Source: Bugulina stolonifera (lineage: Eukaryota > Bryozoa > Gymnolaemata > Cheilostomatida > Bugulidae). Taken from it: a DNA stretch of 64,000 nt. Location: assembly GCA_935421135.1 (NCBI GenBank), contig OW285187.1:34598818-34662817 (forward strand), written 5' to 3'. A program made the position numbers and the translations under genes. The notes under the pieces are model-generated. The model saw only the letters and a program-made list of their open reading frames with translations, was not told where the DNA came from and searched no databases. Shown here in pieces: positions 52,145-64,000 of the stretch (its first letter is position 1; each line of letters opens with the position of its first letter).

Positions 52145-54227
52145 ATAGATATAATATAAACACTAGATAGGACACCCTGTGTTAATGCTCCAATGCTCTT
52201 TGTCCTACTAAATTATGGAAAATCCCCACGACGTAACGTAATCTCACCATGATACTTGTAGCCTGCAATCATGATTCACACTATATATTATAATGGTGTA
52301 CTGCAGCATAAACTAGCACCACTTTTGTTTAAATCAAGCCCTGCTGCCATAATATCTGTATCCTGGCAAATTGATGTCTGCATAGCACATTACCACATAA
52401 CAAGCTATCAAATGGTACTAAACACTACCTATTTACCCTGTCTAAAAGGGCTAAAAAGTGCTAATGTAAACCTACTACATGCATGTTTCAATAGAGCACT
52501 GCACAGTAATTAGGCTGCTTTAATTATAAAACTGTTTCCAAAGTCCTTGTGTTTTGACATATTAATGTTCTGCAAATTTATTACCATGAAAAAATCTGTC
52601 AAGTGAGGCTAATGTTCATTGCCACCTCCCCAAAAGCAATTAATTTGTTCAAATATTTGAAATTATATTTGTGCTAAGTATATAAAAATTGGAGCTGCAT
52701 GCTGTTTTGCCAATAGCTAAACATGTGCTGACCATGTTACAGTATATCTACAAATGTAAGTGCCACAGATAATTGCAAAACAATGTTTATGTTCTCCAGC
52801 AATGTAATTATTAGTTTCTCCAACAATTTGATTATAAAAATAATTATAAAACTGGTATTGTAGGTGAATGTTACCCTTTCTAAATGTTGTTGTACAAAAT
52901 TATTCTACTCAGCTTCTGTCGCAGGTTTCCTTTATCGCCCACTTTAGATGTTTCATGATGTATGCGAATAGTGCAGTACCTGCTGATAACTGTTTTTATA
53001 ACAGAGGTGCTATGGCTAGCACATGAAAGTCGCTGGGGAATGTTAATGTGGCAGCATAGGAGAGCGTTCTGATAACAGTTTTCTTATGTATTAGCTTACA
53101 CATTCCTTCAGCTTGCAATATCTGTCTGATAGATTTCTCAGCAACCTGGCAGAGTTCAGTGACAATAGGGTTGGGGTTGCATTACAGCATTGCAGGTGAT
53201 TTCCAAGTTTTAAATGTTATTACCTTTGTAGTAGACTAGTAGATGTTGATGCTGACTCATAATCTTGCTTATCCATGGTTCAAAATCTAGCAAATCCTAC
53301 ATAGTCTCCCAACACCTAACAAACTTTCTAATAGGTAGAGCATATAGACTATATGTCATGTATGTGTAAAAGCTAAATGCAAAGTGAAACATCACTGGAG
53401 TATGGAGTATCTACACACTGTAAGGCTGCCTGCTGTGAGCATGGGCAGTATTATTTTATATCCATGGGCTGATATGACATGTTCAAATCATGCCACAATA
53501 TTTTATTATAATGCAGTGTCAATAAACTAAGCTATGTTACTCACACGTGCATGCACAGCATTATTATTGCTTTTAAAAATATCATAATACTTTTATCTTC
53601 ACTTGATAGGTCTGTAATTATCCGTGTGGCACTTAGATATGGTCAGCACATGTTTAGCTATTGGCAAAACAGCATGCAGCTCCAATTTTTATACTTAGGA
53701 CAAATATAATTTCAAATATGTGAACAAATTAATTACTTTTGGGGAGGTGGCAATGAACATTAGCCTCACTTGACAGATTTTTTCATGGTAATAAATTTGC
53801 AGAACATTAATATGTCAAAACACAAGGACTTTGGAAACAGTTTTATAATTAAAGCAGCCTAATTACTGTGCAGTGCTCTATTGAAACATGCATGTAGTAG
53901 GTTTACATTAGCACTTTTTAGCCCTTTTAGACAGGGTAAATAGGTAGTGTTTAGTACCATTTGATAGCTTGTTATGTGGTAATGTGCTATGCAGACATCA
54001 ATTTGCCAGGATACAGATATTATGGCAGCAGGGCTTGATTTAAACAAAAGTGGTGCTAGTTTATGCTGCAGTACACCATTATAATATATAGTGTGAATCA
54101 TGATTGCAGGCTACAAGTATCATGGTGAGATTACGTTACGTCGTGGGGATTTTCCATAATTTAGTAGGACAAAGAGCATTGGAGCATTAACACAGGGTGT
54201 CCTATCTAGTGTTTATATTATATCTAT
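52145..54227. mobile_element. fold-back element with about 0.63-kb inverted repeats
   Basis: The left arm (52145 to about 52775) and right arm (about 53610-54227) are nearly identical inverted copies, beginning ATAGATATAATATAAACACT then AGATAGGACACC. The identical ORFs read from both arms simply reflect this. The 0.8-kb spacer is unique and non-coding. AGAAGAA lies just outside both ends (52136-52142 and 54229-54235) and may be a target duplication, offset by one or two bases. No transposase is present, so the family is not assigned. Confidence 0.75.
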
Positions 54228-54476
54228 GAGAAGAAGGCACAAGCAGAAAGATGACTCAGTAACATTGTTCTAGATGTTAATGACATTAGTTAAAACAATT
54301 ATTATAAACCATGGGCACAGCTTCTATTAAGGCTATCCTGTAGTTGGCTAGCTGTAGATATACCCTGCAGTGATGCCTTTCTTGACTGCAACTGTAATGT
54401 CATGTTCAATATTTTATTCTAAAACCTGGATTATTATTCTATTCAGACTGAGGGCTGACTGTCATGCTCTGGACTC

Positions 54477-57400
54477 ATGGCTGTCTACTTGTACGCACTA
54501 ACGAGCTCTGGTGGCGTTCCTTTATATTCTCGGACCTTAGGTGAAGGAAAGCCGGTGTGTAGATGTTCTATGATATGTATAGCCTTAGTGCTTCGGTTAT
54601 GTAAATCATAGTTGCATATTGGAATGGATTTATAGCATCAGTTTTTACTAGAATTTGGTAGTTAGAGAAGATTATTGGGTGGAATGGAGTGCAACAAGTG
54701 TTCTGTATGTTACAGCTGCCTTACCCAGTTGTTGCCTCTCTTAATGGAGTTCATATGTATGGTAAGAGTGGTGATGTGGAGCTAGTTTCAGCGTACTCTG
54801 AACAATATAACATCAGCTGGAAGTCATTTCCTGACAGGTGAGTTTCCAATCCGAGACACGAATTTATTAATTATTTTTAAAATGTAGGCTTACTAGTCAT
54901 ACAGCTTGTATGCTATCTGCTCTCATTTGCGCCTAGTGGGGTAGCTTGTCTAAAATAAATAAGGATTTTCCAAACCTTATTCAACTAAGTTGTACAGTCT
55001 AACTTTATTGGTGTTATGAGCTGATTTTCTTTCATTGGAACTGTCACTGGTGCTATCACTGGTAATGTCACTGCTACTATCACTGATGTTGCTACTGGTA
55101 CTGTGACTGATGCTATCACTGATACTATCACTGGAACTGTCACTGGTGCTATCACTGGTAATGTCACTGCTACTATTACTGATGTTGCTACTGGTACTGT
55201 GACTGATGCTATTACTGATACTATCACTGCTACTATCACTGGTGCTATCACTGGTAATGTCACTGCTACTATTACTGATGTTGCTACTGGTACTGTGACT
55301 GATGCTATCACTGATACTATCACTGGAACTGTCACTAGTTGTAGAACTGTTACCCTAAATACTGTTTATAGCATCACATTGATACTTGTTGCCGATAAGA
55401 GTCTATACAGCAGACGGCAGATAGATGAGCTGCTCAACACTGCTTATGATGGGATGGTCATGCTGTTCGGCCTCGATGATCTTATGACTATTAAAAATGT
55501 TGAAAGATTTAAACGAGACATCAGGGTAAGTATTGAAAAGATATACATTTGTAATCAGGGCAATGGATTCACAAATACTGCGCATTCCTGATAAATGTGC
55601 CACCAGGTTGGAGTTATCTTGCCTTCAGCTTGGACTAAACAATTGCAAAAACCATATAAGTAGTCATTGGTCAATTTGTAGTTTAGTTCTATTCAAAGGT
55701 AAGACAACTTCAATTTTTACTGGTCTTTGGTGTAGTCCAAACCAAAGAGAAGACAACTCCAAATGGCCAAAAACTGACGACTGGGTAATCATTGCGTAAA
55801 CAGTCTTGGTAAAGTCATTGATCAGGGTCAGAATTAAAGTGGTACACATGTTTAATCAGGGTAAGTATTGAAGTGGTACACAGGCTTAATTGGGGTCAGT
55901 ATTAAAGTGGTACACAGGTTTAATTGGGGTCAGTATTGAAGTGGTACACAGGTTTAATCAGGGTCAGTATTGAAGTGGTACACAGGTTTAATCAGGGTCA
56001 GTATTGAAAAGTTATGCGTGTTTGATAATAATAGCAAGTATCATAGTGGAGGTAAAATAACTAGCAAAATATTGTGAGCCAAATAAAAAGTAGCATTAAT
56101 TTAGAATGCGACACGTATATTTTATGATCTGTGGTTGGAACCCAGCTGTTGTTACTTCCATTCTCGATGTATTATTGCTACTATTGTGAATTGAAAGGGT
56201 ATGATAAGATAAGGCAACTCCTACACAATACATGTAGTGTACATATATACTTATTACATGTACATGCCTATTATAATACAGTTAATTCTCTTATGGTGAT
56301 GTTACAGGTTAGTTATGCACTGCTAGACTACATTCTGCTGCTACACTCTACCAACTCGTACAGTGATATTACTCAGTGTGTGGATGTGTTGGCCAGCAGA
56401 TCATCTGAAATACTACAGGTATGTGTACTAATAAGGTAATAGGTGTGTGTACTAATAAGGTAATAAGTATGTGAACTAAATAAATAGGTAATAAGTATGT
56501 TTTACAGCCAATAACTTGTGAATTTATATCAGAGCAATTCTCTAAATAATTCTTCTACTCAGCTCAGACTTGCTCATTGTGGCTTAATAATACTCCATGT
56601 CTTCTCATCATGTACATGCCACAATTTTTATAATTGTATAAAAAAGCTGTTACTTTGAATTTAGGATTTGTCTTATCTCGGTTCATTTAGTAGTAGGAGA
56701 TGATAATCCCAAATAGCAGGTAATAATTTTTGTTGGTTATCAATAGCCTGTACTGTAACCTATGGCAACATAATTATGTTAATATGGCATCCTCACAAGG
56801 TGCTGGATCTGTGATCTATTCAATGGTAATACTTGAATGGCTTGTGTTGTAGAATTCTTTAAATGCCTTCACAGACGCTGCCAGTAGCCTCCATGGCTGC
56901 CTTCTCATCAATTCAAGAGTGATGGTGACCACCCCTGAATGGTCATCTCTTAGCCAGAGAGAACAGATACTTCTCTGTCATGTTGTTAACTCTCTTCCAC
57001 ACGTATCCGCTGCTCGCGATATCCCTATATACCTGCCTACTACTAGTCCTAATGTAAGTTAATACATGTATATGCTACATACTTACTATATACCTGCCTA
57101 CCACTAGTCCTAATGTGAGTTACTACATCTATATGCTACATACTTACTATACACCTGCCTACCATTAACCCTAATGTAAGTTAGTACATGTATATGCTAC
57201 ATACTTCCTATATACCTGCCTACCACTAGCCCTAATGTAAGTTAGTACATGTATATGCTACATACTTACTATATACCTGCCTACCACTAGCCCTAATGTA
57301 AGTTAGTACATGTATATGCTACATACTTACTATATACCTGCCTACCACTAGTCCTAATGTTAGTTACTACATCTATATGCTACATACTTACTATATACCT

Positions 57401-60400
57401 GCCTACCACTAGCCCTAATGTAAGTTAATACATGTATATGCTACATACTTACTATATACCTGCCTACCACTAGCCCTAATGTTAGTTACTACATCTATAT
57501 GCTACATACTTACTATATACCTGCCTACCACTAGCCCTAATGTAAGTTAATACATGTATATGCTACATACTTACTATATACCTGCCTACCACTAGTCCTA
57601 ATGTTAGTTAATACATGTATATGCTACATACTTACTATATACCTGCCTACCACTAGCCCTAATGTAAGTTAGTACATGTATATGCTACATACTTACTATA
57701 TACCTGCCTACTACTAGTCCTAATGTAAGTTAATACATGTATATGCTACATACTTACTATATACCTGCCTACCACTAGTCCTAATGTAAGTTAGTACATG
57801 TATATGCTACATACTTACTATATACCTGCCTACCACTAGCCCTAATGTAAGTTAGTACATGTATATGCTACATACTTACTATATACCTGCCTACCACTAG
57901 TCCTAATGTAAGTTAGTCCTTGTACAGTAATCTGTAATTCAGCTACATCCTACATGTAACTTATCCATGTATCTCTATAATAAACTATGTATTTTATAAA
58001 CTTCTACACAATTTGTCATAGAAATGTACGTCTACAGCATACAATAGGTACGAATCAGGGATGGCGGAAATTGCAGTAAAGTCAGCAGTCTAATGAATGT
58101 CTAATCTCAATTTTCTTTTATTTACGCATGTGGATGATATTACATTACGCCAAAGTTTCTATATACCAAGTTTATCCAGTAAACGATGCGCATACTTATT
58201 TGCCATAGTTCTTCCGCCAAAATGGGCAAACCGTTGCTCTTTAACGAGCGCCCAGCCTGTGGTCAAACGCTTAGGCTAGAGAAATATAGGTCAGCAATAG
58301 TGGTTGACAATCTGCACAAAGAGCGTACTTTTACCATCTTTGGTCTACATGAGACATAAATAGTCCAGACCACGTGATCAGTAGGATGGCTCGAACTTTT
58401 TGGGCCTTTTTTCTATATTTATGCTCTTCTAAATGCTTGCATCTTCTATTGATGCTATCGGTATAAATATCATGTATTCCGAAAATAATGGGCTAACATT
58501 ACAGGTAGTTTTAGCCAATCTCAGGGCAATTTTTTCGCCAATCTTGAGAAGACCCCATTGTTACATTGGTAATTTTTCGTTGCCATTCAACTACTTTGAA
58601 CTAGGCCGCTTATTAGGTCAGATTTCGCGCGATCCTATTGGTGCATAAAGCCGTGGAACAACTTATTAGTTCTATAAACTTTGATTACGCTATGTCATAA
58701 CAGGAAGCTGTCAACAAGCAGACAGTATTAACGTATGAGTGCTGCTTGGACTGTGATTAGACAATAACTTGCTGTGCTGGTACAAAGTGGTAGATTTATT
58801 TTTGAACCACAATTGATTTACTGCAGTACATGCTGACATTATTACATAACAGGATGTGTTAGATACACAGGCGCTATATGTAAACGAAATATGTACCAAA
58901 AAACTAACATCTCCTATAAATATTCAACTGTTACTGGCAGCATTGGATATTGCATGAGGGCTGTTACTAGGTGCCAAATTGTTACAAGCAGCATTTGTAT
59001 ATTAGGTATGGTTACAATTTTGCGCTGAGGTTTAGGACCTCAAGACCTTCTACAGGTATATGCTTATTACATATCTGAAAAAGAACGTATACATGATGTA
59101 CATTAGGTTTGTCTATTAAAGCCATTTTGTGAGAAATTTGCCGTCATAGAAATTTTGCTCCAACCCCAAGATGTACAAATTTGGATGTTGTGTCGTCGTG
59201 TAGATTGATGTTTGATCGAATCTTTACTGTAGACAATTGGGGGGGGGGGGGGTTAGAGTTTGGGTCCACGCGATCTTTTACTATGCCCCTTTTCTGTAGT
59301 TATAGTATTTATTATTAACACTGTCTGGCTATGTACAGATAGACGTAATATCAGAGCCATTATACAGATATCACTTTCTATACAATCATATACTGTAGTA
59401 TATACTGTAGTATATACTGTAGTATACACTGTAGCATATACTGTAGTATATACTGTAGTATACACTGTAGTATATACTGTAGTATATACTGTAGTATACA
59501 CTGTAGTATATACTGTAGTATATACTGTAGTATACACTGTAGTATATACTGTAGTATATACTGTAGTATACACTGTAGTATATACGCTGTAGTATATACG
59601 CTGTAGTATATACGCTGTAGTATATACGCTGTAGTATATACGCTGTAGTATATACGCTGTAGTATATACGCTGTAGTATATACGCTGTAGTATATACGCT
59701 GTAGTATATACGCTGTAGTATATACGCTGTAGTATATACGCTGTAGTATATACGCTGTAGTATATACGCTGTAGTATATACGCTGTAATATCCTCTCCTA
59801 TGGTATCCAGCATTATACAACTCCAAGGACACTACTGTATCACCATACATGCATATGCCCATATTTATAATGCACTATATGCAGTATATCCCATGTTGTT
59901 GTTTGGCTGACAGGTTGCCCAGAGACTGGTTACATTCACATTGGTACCTGGAGCTGAGGTGTGTTTACTCTGTGGTCCTACCCCTAGTCTAGCACAGTTG
60001 GAGAAGGAGGTACAGTCACCCTACTTTTCTCGTACAACTGTAGGCTATGTGGTGGGAATTGTAGGCTATATGTTGGAAGTATAATTGGCAGTGATCACTG
60101 TCAATGTTAACCACAATTCATAGCAAGTATAGCATACTATAGTATAGAATAATATAGTATAGCCTGGCATAGAATAGTATACTATAGTATAGTGTCGTAT
60201 AGTATAATGTAGTATAGCATAGAATAATATAGTATAGCATAGAATGGTATGGTATGGCGTGGTATGGTGTGGTGTGGTATGATATAATAGTAAATAGTAG
60301 TATTATAGTATACATGTAGAATATTACACAATATTTCATTAGAACTGAATGTGAACAGCTATACATATGCTACACATTAGTTGCTATTCTCTCAACTTCT

Positions 60401-63400
60401 ATCACAGACTAAGTTTCATGGTTCATCAATATAATGTAGGTTGAGCGCTTCTGGCAGCCGTCCCTTGATGCGATGAGGCTTGTACAAAATTCCGCTGAGC
60501 GCAACCTACCAAAGGATGTGACAGTAGATAGCAATATATTAGGGTGAGTTTCGGTATTATACCAGTGATGTAATATATAATGTATAATTATTATATCTAA
60601 CACTGTACGATATATATTACATCTATCACCTGTACGATATAGTTGATGGAGTCGTTTAGTTGTGCTATACGCTTGTTACGATTCGTCTTTAGTTATGAAA
60701 TCTGAAATCTAACTCAGGTGACGCCCAAGTATTCCAAACTTATATTTCCACATGAGTATTTTGTACGTACATGTATATAAGGTGATGTTGTAACATGTTT
60801 ACTTGCACCTCATATAGACAGGGAGGGTCTGGTGGTATATATGTATATATTATTACAGAAGTAGCACATACTTCAGTACCTCTATAGTACACATTGTATG
60901 TCCAGTAGCTTGGCAGTGTGGGATAAAAACTGACTCTATTATAAATTATTATAAGTTAACAGTACAATTGCAATGTACTGCAGTACAATGCAGAATAAAG
61001 GAATACTTTGTGAAAATTAAATGGTGGGAGAACAGTCAAACTATGAAGTTAAATGAAGCTTAAAGTGTTACAATTCAACCACCGGTGTTTTAAATAGAGA
61101 TTGTTTGTCCATATATATCATAGATATAGTGTACAGGCCTAGACTTTAGAATGTGAATACTGTATTAGTACCATTTGCTCGTTATTTCACGATAAAACAC
61201 TGCAAAAATTGGGTTTAGTCCATTGCACACCTGACAGAGAAGAAAAATCCTGTAATGTGCATCTTAAAAGTTTTTATCATCCAAAAAGTTTTTGAAAAAT
61301 TGGTCTCTGAGCAATTTTTTTCTGCAGAAAAATGGTAATTTGTTCCATTCGTGGGAAATTGCACATAAATAAGGTTTATATCACACAGCAAGCACCCAAC
61401 ACAATGAATGCTTGCTACATTCAAATTTTTCAGTCTATTGAATTAGCAGACAATGTAAAATGAATTTTATTCTTTATTTTTATCACTGTTGTTTTGTTTT
61501 ATTTCTCAATTATTATAGTATACAGGTCTTGCAATCTGATACACAAGCTACTTGTTTAGATCAAAGACTAAGCTTGTTTAGCAACAAGTACATTTGCTAA
61601 GATTTTATGATTATAAGTAAGTTAGTTTTCATTAGCCTTGCACAATGTTATGCATATGCCTTGCATAACATTGTATGTCCTACAAAGGGTGGAGTGGAGA
61701 TACAATGTGTGGATAGTATCATAATGTCAAACTAGACTATATATGTTGGTATTCTTTAGAGAGGAACACAGCTCTTGACACACTTGTATCATAATATTCA
61801 TTAAAACCTATTTGTTGACCTTTCACAATACATGTATTATATTTACAATGTACATGGATTTAGGGCTATGTTATGCTACAGGGAGCTCTAAATAGATGAT
61901 ATTGTTTCTGTGATTAGATTATGTATATCTATATGGTAGATGTATATCTATATGGTAGATGTATATCTATATGGTAGATGTATATTTATATGGTAGATGT
62001 ATATCTATATGGTAGATGTATATCTATATGGTAGATGTATATCTATATGGTAGATGTATATCTATATGGTAGATGTATATCTATATGGTAGATGTATATC
62101 TATATGGTAGATGTATATCTATATGGTAGATGTATATCTATATGGTAGATGTATATCTATATGGTAGATGTATATATCTATGCCAAATAGGGGTTCCTTC
62201 ATCATTCTAATACTTCTAAAATACGTTGAATTAAAAGTTTTTAAATAATTAAAATTCAAACAAAAGTACACCTATCCTGCTTTGAGGAATGAACAGTTCA
62301 CACAATTTTGTCGTTTACTGCTACCGTCATCCAGTATCAACTGATATGTTCTAAGCGCCACTTGTATCATATTCTATTGGGGAGTTGTCTCCACCTAAAC
62401 AGTGAAGTCCTCCTGTGTTATTGCATAACACTTGCTATTCAGGAATGTGAAGGTGTTTTAATTAGTTATATCAGGGAGGGTTGACTGGTAAGTTGGTTGT
62501 TATATTTCATCTCCACCCTAAAGTTAAGTACCCCTCTCTTGTTCAGGATGTTGGAGAACATATGCCATGTGTTAAATGTCACAGATTAACTGATCAACAT
62601 TACCTACCTTCACTGTTATACTCAACTGATCAAACAGAGACGTAATATGAGTATATAAGTGCTGGATAAACAGGGTTACACTGATGTACATGTGATAGAC
62701 GTTATATATACATGTACATAGTATATACATAGTATATATTACATAGTACATGTATATACATATTATATACATAGTATGTACATAGTATATACATGTGATA
62801 GACGTTGTATACATAGTATATACATGTGATAGACGTTGTATACATAGTATATATATGTGATAGACGTGATATACATAGTGCATACATGTACATAGTATAT
62901 ACATGTACATGTACATGTGATATATGTTACATATACATAGTACATACATGTACATGATTATTATCTATTATAGGATGGATGTAGGCCCATAAGATATAGG
63001 CCCTACTGTACGTTCCAGTAAATTTCATTTTGATAATTATTCTTGATTTAGTTTAATTTGAATGTTTTACTTATTCTAAATGAAATTTTGTGAAGTAAGA
63101 CTGTTTAACTACAGAGTAATCTGTAATATAAATACGTATCTATAAAACGTGTCTAATATGATCAATTTCCGTCTAGAAAGCTACTGTACCTACTGTTGGC
63201 TTGTACATCTTTGTTTATGTTTTATTAGGCTTGTGTTACTGAACAGTGTGTCTAAGAAATGCCTAAGCTGTTACACCTCAGAAGTTGATGAATACAATCA
63301 GCAATTAGGTAACTCCTCCACTAATTATTGTATCTTACATGTACTCACACTAATTATTGTATCGTACATGTACATGTACTCACACAAGTGTTTACTCCTT

Positions 63401-63809
63401 TTTAACAGTTAATAATGTAAGCTGAATGGATGACACCCACCAATTGTATGCTATTCAAATAGCATGTCATATTTTAGTTATCAATGTGAGACGTGATGAT
63501 TGGCCCAAGATTAACTATATTCATTTTTGTAGAAACTAAAAGTGCCTTAAAACTTTGGCTGACCTTCTTACTCGCCATATTGTGTAGCCTTGGATCCTAG
63601 AATTTAGCAGACACACTTACAGTGTATGCATAGTCTACACTCACACACCATTCCTGATATATTTACGACTAACATAAGACGTAAGGTGATGCTGATTCTA
63701 TTTTTAGCCTTGTCCTCCAATGTGAAATCGCGAAGGAAATTACTGAGAGAGTTTATGCTGAACATAATGGAAATGTACCCAAGCTTCAATATGCATGACA
63801 CGAGTCCAG
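54477..63809 (+). CDS. FUZ: fuzzy planar cell polarity protein, first nine exons (3' end beyond window)
   Basis: FUZ is a subunit of the CPLANE complex needed for ciliogenesis and planar polarity. Exons: 54477-54554, 54716-54837, 55372-55525, 56308-56418, 56853-57053, 59914-60009, 60440-60543, 63229-63308, 63708-63809. All have GT-AG borders and consistent phases. The reading frame is open at the last donor (GTATAAAT), so the gene continues right of the window. Family motifs: the N-terminal VYLYALTSSGGVPLYSR; SLNGVHMYGKSGDVELVSAY; WKSFPD; GMVMLFGLDDLMTIKNVERF; LDYILLLHSTN then SDITQCVD; VNSLPHVSARDIPIYLPTTS; VCLLCGPTPSLAQLE; VERFWQPSLDAMRL; RRKLLREF. The N-terminus is a longin-like domain. 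Exon 1's donor was chosen at 54555 because only that keeps frame with exon 2. Introns are rich in minisatellites. Confidence 0.92.
55035..55337. repeat. ACTGTCACTGGTGCTATC-type minisatellite in FUZ intron 2
   Basis: Hexamer- and nonamer-based units arranged in a higher-order repeat of about 96 bp. By chance it stays open in the frame of exon 3, but homology and the TTTATAG acceptor at 55371 place it in the intron. Confidence 0.9.
55855..56010. repeat. 35-bp tandem repeat in FUZ intron 3
   Basis: About five copies of GTATTGAAGTGGTACACAGG then TTTAATCAGGGTCA, with small changes. Confidence 0.85.
57030..57920. repeat. 61-bp minisatellite that duplicates the exon 5 splice donor of FUZ
   Basis: The unit contains the last 25 or so bases of exon 5 (TATATACCTGCCTACTACTA, then GTCCTAAT), the donor GTAAGTTA, and intron sequence ACATGTATATGCTACATACT. 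About 14-15 copies follow the true exon end at 57053. Most copies keep TAATGTAAGTTA; a few read TAATGTTAGTTA or TAATGTGAGTTA. Confidence 0.93.
57921..59385. other. FUZ intron 5, non-repetitive part
   Basis: No exon is supported. CAGGGATGGCGGAA at about 58049 resembles the end of a hAT-type element, but no matching right end was found. A run of 12 G lies at about 59241. Confidence 0.4.
59388..59790. repeat. TATATACTGTAGTA / TATATACGCTGTAG minisatellite
   Basis: Two related blocks. The left has a 14-bp unit (TATATACTGTAGTA, some TACACTGTAGTA). The right (from about 59580) has a 15-bp unit with an extra CG (TATATACGCTGTAGT). It lies in FUZ intron 5. Confidence 0.95.
60118..60300. repeat. ATAGTATAG-type simple repeat
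   Basis: Irregular TATAGTATAG/GTATGGTATG low-complexity sequence in FUZ intron 6. Confidence 0.85.
60544..61914. other. FUZ intron 7, non-repetitive part
   Basis: It begins with donor GTGAGT at 60544. No coding or transposon signal is supported. Confidence 0.4.
61918..62175. repeat. 19-bp minisatellite in FUZ intron 7
   Basis: About 13-14 near-identical copies of ATGTATATCTATATGGTAG, one with TATTTAT. High homogeneity suggests recent expansion. Confidence 0.95.
62690..62955. repeat. TATACATAGTA / GTGATAGACGTT repeat
   Basis: Short units ATACATAGTATATACATGTG and ATAGACGTTGTATACATAGT are mixed in an irregular array in FUZ intron 7. Confidence 0.9.
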
Positions 63810-64000
63810 GTATAAATGCGGTGTATAATGTTGTATGCAGCAAGCATTGTAGCCAATATTTGTAATTTTTAAACTGTGAACTGACTGCTATACACAAAAG
63901 TATGATAATGTTATTATTTTGTAACTTAGGGAAATGTTCTCTTAGGGTGTAATATAATTAACTGGTTGTAGATTCAGGGGAAGATACTAAGTCAATGGTA

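Noticed and set aside
55103..55591. ORF running from the Thr-rich minisatellite into FUZ exon 3
   Set aside because: FUZ homology starts exactly at the TTTATAG acceptor (55371), and the phase joins to exon 2. The repeat is intronic and open by chance.
57030..57920. CRISPR-like or gene-family interpretation of the 61-bp array
   Set aside because: There is no repeat/spacer alternation; all of the unit is conserved. It is a minisatellite.
58049..58222. Third hAT-type MITE (CAGGGATGGCGGAA at 58049, TTCCGCCAAAATGG at about 58212)
   Set aside because: Only eight bases are shared between the supposed ends and no target duplication is seen.
59253..59862. Tyr/Thr/Val-repeat ORFs
   Set aside because: Products of the TATATACTGTAGTA minisatellite read in open frames on both strands.

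Overview
The window is metazoan nuclear DNA: AT-rich, full of microsatellites and minisatellites, with intron-rich genes using standard GT-AG splice sites. A fuzzy (FUZ) planar-polarity/ciliogenesis gene and a family GT10 fucosyltransferase place it in animals. The short introns, dense tandem repeats and element content suggest a sponge or another early-branching invertebrate. The taxon is an inference and cannot be settled from the sequence alone.

Host genes, left to right. (1) The first exon of EIF2B3 lies on the minus strand at about 161-312 and the gene runs off the left edge. (2) A complete 7-exon alpha-1,3-fucosyltransferase gene lies on the plus strand at 5707-39670. I assembled it from splice sites and codon phase (460 codons). 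(3) A complete 11-exon TTC39-type tetratricopeptide gene lies on the minus strand at 40368-47050 (605 codons). (4) The first nine exons of FUZ lie on the plus strand from 54477 and the gene runs off the right edge.

Mobile DNA dominates. Intron 2 of the fucosyltransferase gene (about 25 kb) holds two Maverick/Polinton-type elements only 98 bp apart. The right one (21133-35967, 14,835 bp) is a full-length Maverick (adintovirus/polintovirus-like). It has 38-bp perfect terminal inverted repeats, a perfect 6-bp target duplication (CATGTA) and 17 open reading frames, with PolB split over two of them by a single-base frame break. These include protein-primed-type DNA polymerase B, a retrovirus-like DDE integrase, an A32/FtsK-type packaging ATPase, a candidate double-jelly-roll major capsid protein, a candidate penton, and many small membrane or beta-rich proteins. 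No protease is recognised. Its genes share a compact, virus-like style: nearly every start is TAAATG, and every convergent gene pair is separated by a perfect hairpin.

The left one (12930-21034, 8,105 bp) is unusual. It begins with the same 9 bases (AGTAGTATA), has its own 6-bp target duplication (CCTAAT), and is one giant near-perfect palindrome with arms of about 3.7-3.9 kb. Each arm carries a decayed, internally deleted PolB remnant of a different polymerase lineage from the neighbouring Maverick. The structure looks like a snap-back or dimeric defective derivative of a protein-primed linear DNA element that was still integrated by a Polinton integrase.

Other repeats are a long inverted-repeat element in fucosyltransferase intron 1, two hAT-like non-autonomous elements, two decayed LINE reverse-transcriptase fragments, a fold-back element at 52145-54227, and many minisatellites. 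One minisatellite in FUZ has amplified an exon-intron boundary including its 5' splice site.
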